The notes: a model not told the origin generated them from the sequence alone. Counted from the first letter of the stretch, positions 1 through 7,258 are shown. The stretch: 64,000 bases of DNA from Endozoicomonas sp. NE40 (GCF_040549045.1 NZ_JBEWTB010000001.1:234288-298287), one strand, 5' to 3'. Program-made: numbers and translations.

Positions 1-465
1 CTTGAAAATCAGCTGGCAGTAAGCAAACAGCAGGTCAGCACTCTTGAAAATCAGCTGGCAGTAAGCAAACAGCAGGCCAGTTCTCTTGAAAATCAGCTGG
101 CAGTAAGCAAACAGCAGGTCAGTACTCTTGAAAATCAGCTGGCAGTGAGCGAGCAGCAGATCAGTTCACTCAGACAACAACTCGAACAGAAAGATCAGGA
201 AAATAAAAGCCTGCAAAACTATAGGGCTCAAGCGGAACTGACTTTTCAGTCAGCCATGCAGCAATTAGATCAACAACAAAAGGATTATTCTAAGTTGTTG
301 GCCGTCATGGACGTCATGGACGTCATGATGCCCGGAGAATCAGATGCTCCGACCACCTCTGCAACCCTGTCACAGATCGCCACAGAAGCCCTGTCAGCGA
401 ATCCCGGCAATGAGTTCCCCGACTTAAGAGGCTGGACGGATGATTTGGAAAACGGATTAGTCTGA
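1..465 (+). CDS. C-terminal part of a coiled-coil repeat protein (5' end outside window)
   Basis: The reading frame is open from base 1 and stops with TGA at 463-465, giving 154 residues of a longer protein. Residues 1-56 are four tandem copies of a 14-residue unit (LENQLAVSKQQVST and close variants). These are encoded by 42-bp repeats at 1-42, 43-84, 85-126 and 127-168. Fourteen residues equal two heptads, and the unit has hydrophobic spacing plus many Gln/Lys/Glu, so a long coiled coil is expected. A Gln-rich helix follows, then a short VMD triplication near 303-329 and an acidic, non-repetitive tail. No enzymatic motif is visible. It could be a structural, cytoskeletal or secreted effector-type coiled coil. 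Function unknown. Confidence 0.8.
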   Translation, partial: LENQLAVSKQQVSTLENQLAVSKQQASSLENQLAVSKQQVSTLENQLAVSEQQISSLRQQLEQKDQENKSLQNYRAQAELTFQSAMQQLDQQQKDYSKLLAVMDVMDVMMPGESDAPTTSATLSQIATEALSANPGNEFPDLRGWTDDLENGLV

Positions 466-640
466 AGCGACAAAATAAACAAGTACATCAAAACCCTTCG
501 ATTCAAACATTGTACGACGCGCGTCACAAGATGTATCCGGGTCCGCCAGAGAAACCTTGCAAGTGTCTTTTATCAGCTGCCCATAATGAAATAAGCCCTC
601 GTCAGCGACGCGGCAGAAATAAACGGGCGCATGAGGAAGA

Positions 641-957
641 AAGGGGCTGGTCATGCGTCCCGATGGCACCCGCAAAAATGCCGGGAAAAGCCAGAAGAAA
701 CAGCAGACCCGCCTCAGCCCGGGTGAGAAAAAAGACCGCAAGCGCATGTCGGCATGAAAAAGGCGATGATGCGGTCGAAAACTGGGTAGCAGAACGCGCC
801 CTCAAAGTCCTGTGTGGACAGTCTGACAGAGTGGCCAGAGGCATCAGGCAAAGTGCCAGCAAGAGAGGTCTGAAAAAAAGGGAGGCTATCGATAAATGCG
901 CCAGCTACCTGATCAACGACCGGATGGACATCACAGGTGCAGGGGGCGCGGATGACT
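641..957 (+). pseudogene. ISKra4-family transposase remnant, internally deleted and frameshifted
   Basis: Two pieces in different frames match the ISKra4 transposase pattern as I know it. The first (about 641-756) reads GLVMRPDGTRKNAGK, then TRLSPGEKKDRKRMS, which is the central 'MRP..LSxGEKxxRKRM' block. The second (about 765-951) reads AVENWVAERALKVLCG, then VARGIRQSA, then DKCASYL fused directly to INDRMDITGAGG. In intact members a stretch ending in a 'GVIEGACRHL' block separates KCAxYL from NDRMDITGAR, so it has been deleted here. The catalytic centre is largely lost. No terminal repeats were recognised. It is a dead fragment upstream of the ABC-F leader. Family assignment is from memory of motifs, not a search. 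Confidence 0.65.
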
Positions 958-1046
958 GCCCATTGCGCCATCTGCTCATAGACAACACCCTGTCACCTTA
1001 ATATCCTGACGTTTCCCATCAACTGACTATTAACCTGACTATGAAA

Positions 1047-1055
1047 AGAGGAGGA
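1047..1055 (+). promoter_or_regulatory. Strong ribosome binding site of the ABC-F leader ORF
   Basis: AGAGGAGGA contains a full AGGAGG at 1049-1054, 11 bases before the ATG at 1066. It is much stronger than the site of the ABC-F gene itself (only a GAG near 1280), which is the arrangement expected for a translated leader controlling a weakly initiated downstream gene. Confidence 0.6.
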
Positions 1056-1065
1056 ACGACAGCTT

Positions 1066-1140
1066 ATGTGTGAATTAAATTTCGCGCACTTCTTTGGTTA
1101 TGCGCACAGCTCAAGCTTTACCGGTATCGTGCTGCGATAA
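1066..1140 (+). CDS. Putative 24-residue leader peptide upstream of the ABC-F gene
   Basis: ATG at 1066 to TAA at 1138-1140 encodes 24 residues, beginning MCELNFAHFFGY and ending SSSFTGIVLR. It has a consensus Shine-Dalgarno and lies 149 bases upstream of the ABC-F start. The last third of the ORF overlaps the first arms of nested hairpins. That layout matches the leader peptides of ribosome-stalling attenuators that control erm, cat and antibiotic-resistance ABC-F genes. The peptide itself matches no leader I can name, so its role as a stalling sensor is inference. A chance short ORF remains possible. Confidence 0.5.
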   Translation: MCELNFAHFFGYAHSSSFTGIVLR

Positions 1141-1288
1141 CCTCTGCTTGAGCGAAGACTTTAACATTCAGACCAGATTTTCTTCACTCTGGCTTACCCG
1201 GTTATCGTCAGCAATGTATGACGATCGGCACTCCTTTATCTGAAAAAAACATTTGCAGATAAGAGCGCCTGTAAAACTTGAGTAAGCA
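1109..1288 (+). promoter_or_regulatory. Candidate attenuator: mutually exclusive hairpins between leader ORF and ABC-F start
   Basis: Several complementary segments are visible. GCTCAAG (1109-1115) pairs with CTTGAGC (1147-1153). GGTATCG (1123-1129) pairs, with one bulge, with CGATAACC (1135-1142). CGATAACC is also perfectly complementary to GGTTATCG (1200-1207). ATCGTCA (1204-1210) pairs with TGACGAT (1219-1225). CTCAAG (1110-1115) can also pair with CTTGAG (1277-1282), which covers the ABC-F ribosome binding site seven bases before its ATG. A ribosome stalled on the leader would mask the 5' arms. No clear U-tract terminator was seen, so translational control seems more likely than transcriptional. 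No folding was computed. Confidence 0.45.
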
Positions 1289-3040
1289 ATGAGCACTTTA
1301 CTATCTGCACAATCTGTCTCTTACGACCTGACTTCAGGCCCACTGCTTGAAGGGATCTCTTTCACCCTGAAGAAAGGCGACCGGATTGGCCTTATTGGCC
1401 ACAACGGCTGTGGCAAAAGTACCCTTCTTAAACTGCTAAGCGGCGACCTGAATGCCCTTTCCGGCTCTGTCTCCCAGTCCAGTCAGTGTCTGATGGAACG
1501 GGTTGAACAACACCTTCCTGAAACTATTGAACATCTATCCATGTTTGACGCAGTAGCGGCACAGCTGCCTGAGAGCCTGCGTATTGCTGAAGGCTGGCGC
1601 ATAGAACGGTTGCTGGCAGACATGGGGTTTGACGACTCCGACTGGCAACTGACCGCCGGAACCCTGAGTGGCGGACAGCACACCCGCCTGTTGCTGGCCC
1701 GGGCGCTCATTAATCAGCCGGATCTGTTATTGCTGGACGAACCCAGTAACCATCTGGATCTGCCTACGCTCCTGTGGCTGGAAAACTTTCTGAGACACTG
1801 GCAGGGCAGCTTTGTGCTGGTATCTCACGACCAGCGTCTGCTGGATAACGTCACCAACTGCACCTGGATTATGCGGGATAAAACCCTGCAGTTTTTCCGC
1901 CTGCCCTGCTCTTCAGCACGGAAAGCTCTGGCGGAAAAAGATGAAACCGATGAGCTTCGCCATCAATCCGAACAGAAGGAAATTGACCGGGTTGAAAAGA
2001 GTGCCAGACGTCTGGCGTTATGGGGGCAGGTGTACGACAACGAAGACCTTTCCCGCAAAGCCAAAAACATGGAAAAACGGGTTGAACGCCTCAAAGACGA
2101 ACAGACTGAGTTAACGGCCGGGACGCCCTGGCGTCTGAGCCTGACCGGGGAGGCTCTGCCTGCTGACCGGCTGCTAAGCCTTACCAGCCTGGATGTGCAA
2201 CCTGCAACCGATGCACCGACACTGTTCCATATTCTCGATCAGCAGCTGAAAAGCGGAGACCGGGTGGCTATTGTCGGGCGCAACGGCTGTGGTAAATCCT
2301 CTTTACTGCGACGGTTGTGGGCTGTGTATCAGACATCTGCCGAGTACAGTCCCGGTAAAACCATCCAGTTTCACCCCCGCTGTCGTCTGGGTTATTACGA
2401 CCAGAGCCTGCAACAGCTTAACGACAATGACAGCCTGCTGGATGCCCTGCGTCACTTTGCGCCACTGCCGGACAGGGAGCGAAAAATGGCGCTGATCAGT
2501 GCCGGTTTCCCCTATCTCAGGCACACACAGAAAGTCCGGGAACTCAGTGGTGGCGAGCGTTCCCGACTGTTGTTTATTGGCCTGACCCTGGCTAACCATC
2601 ATCTGCTGTTTCTGGATGAGCCTACTAACCATCTGGACCTGGAAGGCAAGGAAGAGCTGGCAGAAACCCTCAGCCAGTTTGCCGGTGGTTTTATACTGGT
2701 CAGTCATGACCGTGACCTGATTGAAAAAAGCTGTAACCGGTACTGGCTTGTAGACGACCATCGTCTGGAAGAGTGGCTGGACCCTGAGGCGATGTATACG
2801 GCGATGGGCGCAGAACAGACGGTTTCATTGCAGCAGGATGATGCGCTTCCGACCCCGGATGTGAATGCTGTCCAGACAGCAGAAACCAGCCATGAGGACG
2901 CCCTGTTTGAACAGCTGATCGATCTGGAAGCCCGACTGGAGGCTGACCTCGAACGCAAACCGAAACATCAGAAACCGAGGCTGCAACAGGAGTGGCGGGA
3001 AGCCATTGCCCAAATCACTGCCCGGCTTGGACTGGAGTAA
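1289..3040 (+). CDS. ABC-F family ATPase (ribosome-associated, two ABC domains)
   Basis: 583 residues with two soluble ABC domains and no membrane segment, the ABC-F plan. Domain 1 has Walker A GHNGCGKST, signature LSGGQ and Walker B LLLLDEPSNHLDL. Domain 2 has GRNGCGKSS, LSGGE and LLFLDEPTNHLDL. A charged linker (about residues 205-280) joins them, and a C-terminal basic/acidic helical tail follows. ABC-F proteins bind the ribosomal E site and either act as translation factors (EttA, Uup, YheS, YbiT) or rescue ribosomes from antibiotics. The linker and length match none of the four E. coli paralogs well enough for a gene name. The leader peptide and hairpins upstream hint at a drug-responsive type. 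The methyltransferase starts five bases downstream, so the two are probably co-transcribed. Confidence 0.9.
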   Translation: MSTLLSAQSVSYDLTSGPLLEGISFTLKKGDRIGLIGHNGCGKSTLLKLLSGDLNALSGSVSQSSQCLMERVEQHLPETIEHLSMFDAVAAQLPESLRIAEGWRIERLLADMGFDDSDWQLTAGTLSGGQHTRLLLARALINQPDLLLLDEPSNHLDLPTLLWLENFLRHWQGSFVLVSHDQRLLDNVTNCTWIMRDKTLQFFRLPCSSARKALAEKDETDELRHQSEQKEIDRVEKSARRLALWGQVYDNEDLSRKAKNMEKRVERLKDEQTELTAGTPWRLSLTGEALPADRLLSLTSLDVQPATDAPTLFHILDQQLKSGDRVAIVGRNGCGKSSLLRRLWAVYQTSAEYSPGKTIQFHPRCRLGYYDQSLQQLNDNDSLLDALRHFAPLPDRERKMALISAGFPYLRHTQKVRELSGGERSRLLFIGLTLANHHLLFLDEPTNHLDLEGKEELAETLSQFAGGFILVSHDRDLIEKSCNRYWLVDDHRLEEWLDPEAMYTAMGAEQTVSLQQDDALPTPDVNAVQTAETSHEDALFEQLIDLEARLEADLERKPKHQKPRLQQEWREAIAQITARLGLE

Positions 3041-3045
3041 ACACT

Positions 3046-3888
3046 ATGAAAAACAGTGACATCAATATGCGTAGTATTAAAGATTATACCCAATCAAACA
3101 GAATGGCATGGAATCAAATTATGCCAGCACATCAGAAGGCAGCCCGGGCCAGGCTTGATGAAGCCTTCAAAAATAGCAGTCATAGCGTTATTAAAAGCCC
3201 GGAAATGGATGAGTGGAGAAAACTCGACTTCAAAGGGAAAGATATTGCACACCTCTGTTGTAATAATGGCATCGAGTTAATGTCTCTGAAAAATATGGGG
3301 GCTGGTCACTGTGTGGGATTTGATATTTGTGATCTCGCGATAGAAGAAGCCCAACACAGGGCAATGACCTCAAACAATGAATGCCAGTTTGTGTGTACGG
3401 ATGTTTTTGATATTTCGGAAGAATACAATTCAACATTTGATATTGTCTATATCACCATTGGTGCATTGGGCTGGATGCCTGACATTAATGCCTTCTTCAA
3501 AAAAGTTAAGGACATTCTGAAGCCAACAGGGGCCATTTTTATCTATGAGATACATCCGGTGACAGAAATGTTGCCTACAGATGGCGATCATGAAGCCCAT
3601 CCACTTCAGATCATGGAACCTTACTTTAAGAATGAGCCCTATGAAGATACTGCTGGCCTGGACTATGTAGGAAAAACCGATGAAGAAACATCGACGCGAT
3701 ACTGGTTCGTCTGGAAAATCTCAGACATTATGATGGCAATTATTGATCAGGGTTTTAATATTTCGAGATTTGTTGAATACAGCCATGATGTTTCTGAAAT
3801 GCACAGCCGAAACCAGGAAGCGAGTAAAGAAGCAGGTATTGAAATACCGATGAGTTATATCCTGGTAGCGAATGGAAGTGCTACATAG
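3046..3888 (+). CDS. SAM-dependent class I methyltransferase
   Basis: 280 residues from the ATG at 3046, which has a GGAG about ten bases upstream inside the end of the ABC-F gene. An upstream in-frame start at 2992 would overlap ABC-F and is not preferred. The Rossmann methyltransferase core begins at IAHLCCNNGIELMSL (motif I, about residue 66), followed by GFDICDLAIEEA (acidic residue for SAM ribose), CTDVFDI, and FDIVYITIGALGWMPD (post-motif). It looks like the Methyltransf_11/25 superfamily. The substrate is unknown. Pairing with an ABC-F gene makes a resistance or rRNA/small-molecule modification role conceivable, but nothing in the sequence shows it. Confidence 0.8.
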   Translation: MKNSDINMRSIKDYTQSNRMAWNQIMPAHQKAARARLDEAFKNSSHSVIKSPEMDEWRKLDFKGKDIAHLCCNNGIELMSLKNMGAGHCVGFDICDLAIEEAQHRAMTSNNECQFVCTDVFDISEEYNSTFDIVYITIGALGWMPDINAFFKKVKDILKPTGAIFIYEIHPVTEMLPTDGDHEAHPLQIMEPYFKNEPYEDTAGLDYVGKTDEETSTRYWFVWKISDIMMAIIDQGFNISRFVEYSHDVSEMHSRNQEASKEAGIEIPMSYILVANGSAT

Positions 3889-3900
3889 CAAACAGTTCCC

Positions 3901-3933
3901 GGCCGTGCCAACCCTTGCAGGGCAGGCACGGCC
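3901..3933. terminator. Strong hairpin between convergent genes
   Basis: GGCCGTGCC (3901-3909) pairs perfectly with GGCACGGCC (3925-3933), and CCCT/AGGG can pair inside the loop. It lies just after the methyltransferase stop and before the 3' end of the minus-strand sulfatase fragment. There is no clear T-run, so it may act from either side as a weak or factor-assisted terminator. Confidence 0.55.
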
Positions 3934-3956
3934 TAATAATCAACGATTACCGTTGA

Positions 3957-4265
3957 TCAGTCGTGTTTACGCCAGCCATTCGTGTAAGGGAAATTCTGCT
4001 TATTCCAGCCCCACCTGGACGGCTCGTTCTTCGCGTTCCACTGGTCGAAATCTTTCTGCAGACGTTTTGCTTCCTCGATGTGTTTGAACTTTTCAAGGTC
4101 TTCTTCTTTGGCTTGCAGAGGGCCATGAATCGCGTTGAATGGTACAAACAGAAAGAAAGGCTCGTCCTTTCGCTTCTCGATGTAATCGATGGCTTCTGAA
4201 CCAAAGCGGTCGGTCAGGTATTCATCAAAGTTTGGCACCGGCTCATCATTGCGATAAATACGGGG
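3957..4265 (-). pseudogene. Sulfatase fragment (N-terminus and active site missing)
   Basis: On the minus strand the frame reads PRIYRNDEPVPNFDEYLTD, then AIDYIEKRKDEPFFLFVPFNAIHGPLQA, a typical S1-sulfatase/alkaline-phosphatase-fold segment with the conserved H..PLQA block. It then passes quickly to a C-terminal ending NFPYTNGWRKHD. The metal-binding DD, the CxPSR modification motif and much of the middle are absent. The frame is cut off upstream exactly where a 31-bp dispersed repeat begins (4266). It is a decayed remnant and is not closely like the two intact sulfatases at 23.8 and 31.0 kb. No function is expected. Confidence 0.7.
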
Positions 4266-4296
4266 CCTGTGGAAGAACCCTCGAAAATGACGAGTG
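4266..4296 (-). repeat. Copy 1 of a 31-bp dispersed repeat
   Basis: This segment is the reverse complement of 54962-54992 with 30 of 31 positions matching (core TTTTCGAGGGTTCTTCCACA on the minus strand). Outside it the similarity fades within a few bases. It abuts the truncated sulfatase frame, so it looks like a rearrangement or mobile-element boundary. I cannot assign it to a named element. Confidence 0.6.
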
Positions 4297-4301
4297 GGAA
4301 T

Positions 4302-4535
4302 TCAATGCACGATATCAGGCTCTGACTGCACCACCCTTTCCTGATTCAGCTCCTCCCCCTCGTCACTCCAAAAGCGTTGCTTCACATGGTCTTCCAATAT
4401 TCGCGCCATGGACTCTACATCAATCTCATTCAGGCCAATGTTCTTGGCGTTTACGGCGACATGGTTGGCGAGCAAGGTGTAAAGGGATATACCTCGCCCT
4501 TTGCCCAGGTATTTTTTGGAATAGCGTGACTGAAT
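4302..4535 (-). pseudogene. Tn3-family transposase fragment (middle, after the insert)
   Basis: The minus strand encodes IQSRYSKKYLGKGRGISLY, then TLLANHVAVNAKNIGLNE. This is the stretch that follows the DGQKF block in Tn3-family TnpA proteins. It continues the sequence of the fragment at 5605-6230, which ends at DGQKF...DSTI. The two pieces would join at Ile-Gln, so one original gene was split by the DNA between about 4536 and 5608. After NEID the sequence no longer resembles TnpA and ends at a stop near 4302. Confidence 0.65.
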
Positions 4536-4635
4536 AAACCCCAAAAATGACTTTAGTAATTACTGGAATATCGTAAGTAGTACTGTCAAGCCTGAGTTTT
4601 TGGCCACTCCCCCAGCTCAATCAGAACCTGGCTTT

Positions 4636-4821
4636 ATGGATAATATTTTTGATCTTGATGAGGCAAAGCATCGAATTCTAGCTGGATTTACAAGTGAAGA
4701 GTTAGCGAAACTTGCAGATTTAAACCATATCACCAAAGATGACATAGATAAGGTATCATTAATAAGCCCATCTAAAGCGATCCCTGTAGAGCTTACATAC
4801 AGTCAAAAATATCTTTCATAA
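4636..4821 (+). CDS. Small hypothetical protein in the insert
   Basis: 61 codons from ATG 4636, reading MDNIFDLDEAKHRILAGFTS and ending LTYSQKYLS. It is acidic and probably helical in its first 45 residues. An upstream in-frame ATG at 4600 would extend it into what looks like transposase-derived DNA. The ribosome binding site is weak (CTGG 6 bases before ATG). It is followed after 20 bases by the hairpin at 4841-4860. No family is recognised. It may be a real cargo gene or a chance ORF. Confidence 0.35.
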   Translation: MDNIFDLDEAKHRILAGFTSEELAKLADLNHITKDDIDKVSLISPSKAIPVELTYSQKYLS

Positions 4822-4840
4822 AAGTTTGTTCTTGTTCATT

Positions 4841-4860
4841 CTGCCCACATTAGTGGGCAG
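4841..4860. terminator. Hairpin between convergent ORFs in the insert
   Basis: CTGCCCA (4841-4847) and TGGGCAG (4854-4860) form a perfect 7-bp stem with a six-base loop. It sits between the 3' ends of the small plus-strand ORF and the minus-strand acyltransferase, with T-rich DNA upstream and ATTCT after, and is plausible as a shared terminator. Confidence 0.5.
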
Positions 4861-4864
4861 ATTC

Positions 4865-5317
4865 TCATAGTTCTCTCAACAGTTTTGCAGGGTTTCCAGC
4901 ATAAACCCCTTTTTTATGTATCGATTTAGTAACAACACTGCCAGCGCCAATAACTGTCCCACTGCAAATCTCTTCAGCGAGAATAATTGCTCCGCTACCT
5001 ATAGTTACATCATCACCTAAAATAATCTCCATCCAGCTTTCAGGATCAGGGTTAGGCTCACCACTCTTAAACAAATCGTTAGCGAAAGTTACGCTGTGTG
5101 CAATAAAGCACCTCTTGCCCATTGTTACATTTTCGCAGATGAAAGTATGTGACTGTATACGAGAGCTATCTCCTATTTTGCATCCTTTCTGTATTTCAGT
5201 GAACGGGCCAATGAATACATTATCTCCAAGCATGCATTCATAGATATTTGCTGGCTCGATAATCACCACTCCATCACCTGCTTCGACATCCCGAATGGCT
5301 GAGCAAATTTTTTTCAT
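4865..5317 (-). CDS. Left-handed beta-helix (hexapeptide) acyltransferase
   Basis: 150 residues from the ATG at 5317, which has GGGATGG upstream; an in-frame ATG at 5332 is the alternative. The whole protein is hexapeptide repeats (for example VFIGPFTEIQKGCKIGDSS, VTMGKRCFIAHSVTF, VTIGSGAIILAEEICSG, VIGAGSVVTKSI) and ends with the usual GNPAKLLREL tail. The family includes trimeric acetyltransferases that use acetyl-CoA, such as the WbpD/WlbB sugar-nucleotide N-acetyltransferases of surface polysaccharide synthesis, which it most resembles. The conserved HSVTFANDLF loop is of that type. It has no sugar-nucleotide genes around it and lies inside a transposase-splitting insert, so it looks acquired. 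The exact substrate is unknown. Confidence 0.75.
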   Translation of the reverse strand: MKKICSAIRDVEAGDGVVIIEPANIYECMLGDNVFIGPFTEIQKGCKIGDSSRIQSHTFICENVTMGKRCFIAHSVTFANDLFKSGEPNPDPESWMEIILGDDVTIGSGAIILAEEICSGTVIGAGSVVTKSIHKKGVYAGNPAKLLREL

Positions 5318-5604
5318 GTAAATCCATCCCAAAGCATATGGTACTATTTAGGCAGAAATGCTTAATAACTTAATGACAGTCCAGTTCGCCTCTCAGCAGC
5401 TTACAGTAGGGAGAGAACTTACAATGTAGCTGGAAGCTGCCAAAACTTGAGACCAAGTTTCTATTTCCTGCCATATTTTCGCAAGCCCTATGGCGCTAAA
5501 TGTTAGTTATTGAGTAATCCAAGCTGTGTCCACAATAGTGTGTTTAATTTTAAAATCAATATCTTATGCGTAATGTGGCTGCATTTTCCCGATTTAATGG
5601 CCAA

Positions 5605-6230
5605 CCCTCGAATAGTGCTATCGGTGGTTGTGAATTTTTGCCCGTCTGTATCTGCCAGTACCTTTTCGCTCATGAGATTCCACTGTTTGAAAATTGGCAG
5701 CGAGTGAATATGGTTGCTGACTATATCATTAGCCTCACACAGGGTATCAACACGAACAAAATCCTCCCGTATGGAGCGTAACTGGTTCAATTCGAGATCC
5801 GACATATCAGCCATTTTAAGAGCGCCAAATCCAAAGGCTTCTGAAAGCAAGCAAGCGTTTATCACCAGTGGTAAAGGGTTTTTTCGTTTGGTGTAGCGAT
5901 CCTTCATGTGGGTAAAGCTATCCCACATGCCGATTCGGTCACCAACAAACATTACGATATTGGCTATTTCAGCTTATCGAAGGACTCCCCATCCAGAAAT
6001 TCAGCCAGTACAGAGAATTGTTCTTTCGGCAGAATGCCATAGGCAACGCAACGGCGTTCAGTTCTTCCTGAGTCAGGTTTGAGTTCCGAACAGGGAACCA
6101 TTTCAGAAATTTAGCCAACTTTGGGAAGTCCGTGACGACTTTGGAACTGTGTTCCATTTGTTCCGTTGAAGCGTGGACTTTGCCTGCATCAATAATTGTT
6201 CGCATGCGGTAACAGAAGCTGATGATCAGG
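5605..6230 (-). pseudogene. Tn3-family transposase (tnpA) remnant, frameshifted
   Basis: Read on the minus strand. First come MRTIIDAGKVHASTEQME and FPKLAKFLKWFPVRNSNLTQ, then a frameshift into YGILPKEQFSVLAEFLDG, then a stop. A new frame follows with GDRIGMWDSFTHMKDRYTK, EAFGFGALKMADMSD, RVDTLCEANDIVSNHIHSLP and FKQWNLMSEKVLADTDGQKF. The order and motifs are those of Tn3-family TnpA (the MADMS and DGQKF blocks). The frame dies at DSTI where foreign sequence begins (5608). A MITE adjoins its upstream end. With the 4302-4535 piece it shows a dead Tn3-type transposon carrying at least two frameshifts. No terminal repeats or resolvase were seen. Confidence 0.75.
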
Positions 6231-6372
6231 TTATACCAATCATACGAAATAACTATTGTCGATGCCTGTTGCGACTCTTGGAATAAGCTGGTTGCAGAGA
6301 CTGGTCGAATAGCCAGCCTCTGCTTTCGGAGCTGGGCGGTTATCGAATAGTTATTTTGTGCGATTGGTATAA
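6231..6372. mobile_element. MITE with ~27-bp inverted ends and TA flanks
   Basis: TTATACCAATC at 6231-6241 begins an arm continuing to AAATAACTATT. The right end is its inverted copy, finishing GATTGGTATAA at 6362-6372, with about 24 of 27 positions complementary. The element is 142 bp, non-coding, and ends in TA dinucleotides, which fits an IS630/Tc1-type (TA target) miniature element mobilised in trans. It lies in or beside the Tn3 transposase remnant and supplies the first ~50 codons of a spurious ORF there. Confidence 0.75.
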
Positions 6373-6456
6373 AGCACAAATACGGATACTCAACTGGTAT
6401 TTTATGCGAAGGTTTCTTTACTGTTTGAGACAGTGCTGATATAAAATAGATCGCTT

Positions 6457-6466
6457 GAAACGTTTC
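6457..6466. promoter_or_regulatory. LacI-type operator GAAACGTTTC
   Basis: Perfect ten-base palindrome in the context TTGAAACGTTTCTA, only 22 bases before the start codon of the periplasmic protein at 6488. A bound repressor there would block the transcript leader. The same motif recurs at many sites in the window. Confidence 0.65.
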
Positions 6467-6487
6467 TATTATTTCTCCGGAGTCGTT

Positions 6488-7120
6488 ATGAAGAAATCTG
6501 TCGCAGGCATTTTTGCCGGATTTGCCCTGAGCATTTCTATGGGTGTTGTTGCTGATCAGTCGATCCCTGATTCAACGCTGGCTCAGTTCAGAAAAGAAAT
6601 TCAGCAACAGTCTGACACTATCAACCTGAGCCAGAAACAGTCTGAAGCACTGTTAAAACTGAAAACCGACCTGTACCGCCATAACCGCAATGTAGAAGCT
6701 GTTCATGGTCACGACGAACATTCAATGCGCGTTCTTAGTCAGGCCAACCAGGATCGGTACGATGCAGCCTTTGCTGAACTACTGACCAAAAAGCAGCAGA
6801 AAGCTGTTCGTGATTATGAGCTGGCCCAACTGCGCAAGCAGGTTCCTGCCGATTTCATGAACCGATATGAAAAGCAGGTCAAGGAAAAAGGTAAGGTGAT
6901 GAGGTTATCCAAAGCAGAAAGGCAGGCATTGCTTGAAATGAAGATGCACCTGTACACCCAGCAGCAGGCTGCTAATCGCAAATTTCCCCATGACAGAGAG
7001 GCTCGTAACGCGGCCCGCAGAACTAACCGTGAGGCTTACAACGCCAGGTTTGAGCAGATGACTACACAGAAGCAGCGTGAAGCCCTGCAGAAGTGGAGAA
7101 GAGCGCAGCGTAACGCCTGA
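6488..7120 (+). CDS. Periplasmic LTXXQ/Spy-like repeat protein
   Basis: 210 residues from ATG 6488, which has CCGGAG five bases upstream; the in-frame ATG at 6455 has no such site and overlaps the operator. A signal peptide (MKKSVAGIFAGFALSISMGV to VADQ) is followed by two related helical modules. Each has the form 'Q..K.....LS......LL.LK..LY....' with a 'K/RQ..A/..W' end. The second module closely matches the protein at 30521 (FP.D..ARNAAR..NR..YN). The layout recalls Spy/CpxP-type periplasmic helical proteins, which act as chaperones or stress sensors. That is an analogy, not a proven relation. An operator of the sugar regulon sits directly upstream. Confidence 0.7.
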   Translation: MKKSVAGIFAGFALSISMGVVADQSIPDSTLAQFRKEIQQQSDTINLSQKQSEALLKLKTDLYRHNRNVEAVHGHDEHSMRVLSQANQDRYDAAFAELLTKKQQKAVRDYELAQLRKQVPADFMNRYEKQVKEKGKVMRLSKAERQALLEMKMHLYTQQQAANRKFPHDREARNAARRTNREAYNARFEQMTTQKQREALQKWRRAQRNA

Positions 7121-7135
7121 TACCCGGAATGAGAG

Positions 7136-7180
7136 GCAGGAATCCATCAGGAACAGTGGATTCCTGCTTTCGCGGGGATG
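7136..7180. repeat. REP-like hairpin element
   Basis: GCAGGAATCCA (7136-7146) pairs perfectly with TGGATTCCTGC (7157-7167), then TTTCGCGGGGATGACGACA. The right part resembles the element at 20584-20647 (CTTCGCGGGGATGACG). The sequence style is that of the widespread 'GTCATTCCCGCGAAGGCGGG' intergenic repeats. It follows the 6488 gene by 15 bases and may also act as its terminator. Confidence 0.6.
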
Positions 7181-7258
7181 ACGACAGAATGTCAGTTCCC
7201 TGACTATCGACTTGAGTCAGCATTCTTTCTTTTTTATATAGATTTTTTTGAGATAGTC

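Larger units (their letters stand above)
4536..5608. mobile_element. ~1.07-kb AT-rich insert that splits the Tn3 transposase
   Basis: The boundaries are inferred from where the two halves of the TnpA reading frame stop matching (TGAAT at 4531-4535 and CGAAT at 5609-5613; the shared AAT may mark the joint). The insert holds a 61-codon ORF on the plus strand and a hexapeptide-repeat acyltransferase on the minus strand, converging on a small hairpin. No transposase lies inside, and I could not find convincing terminal inverted repeats. A cassette-like arrival, such as an integron cassette or transposon cargo, is possible, but no convincing attC site was found. Confidence 0.45.

Noticed and set aside
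5333..5604. Integron attC-like sequences around the acyltransferase
   Set aside because: TTAGTTAT and TAACTTAA motifs occur, but no paired RYYYAAC/GTTRRRY core with proper spacing could be laid out.
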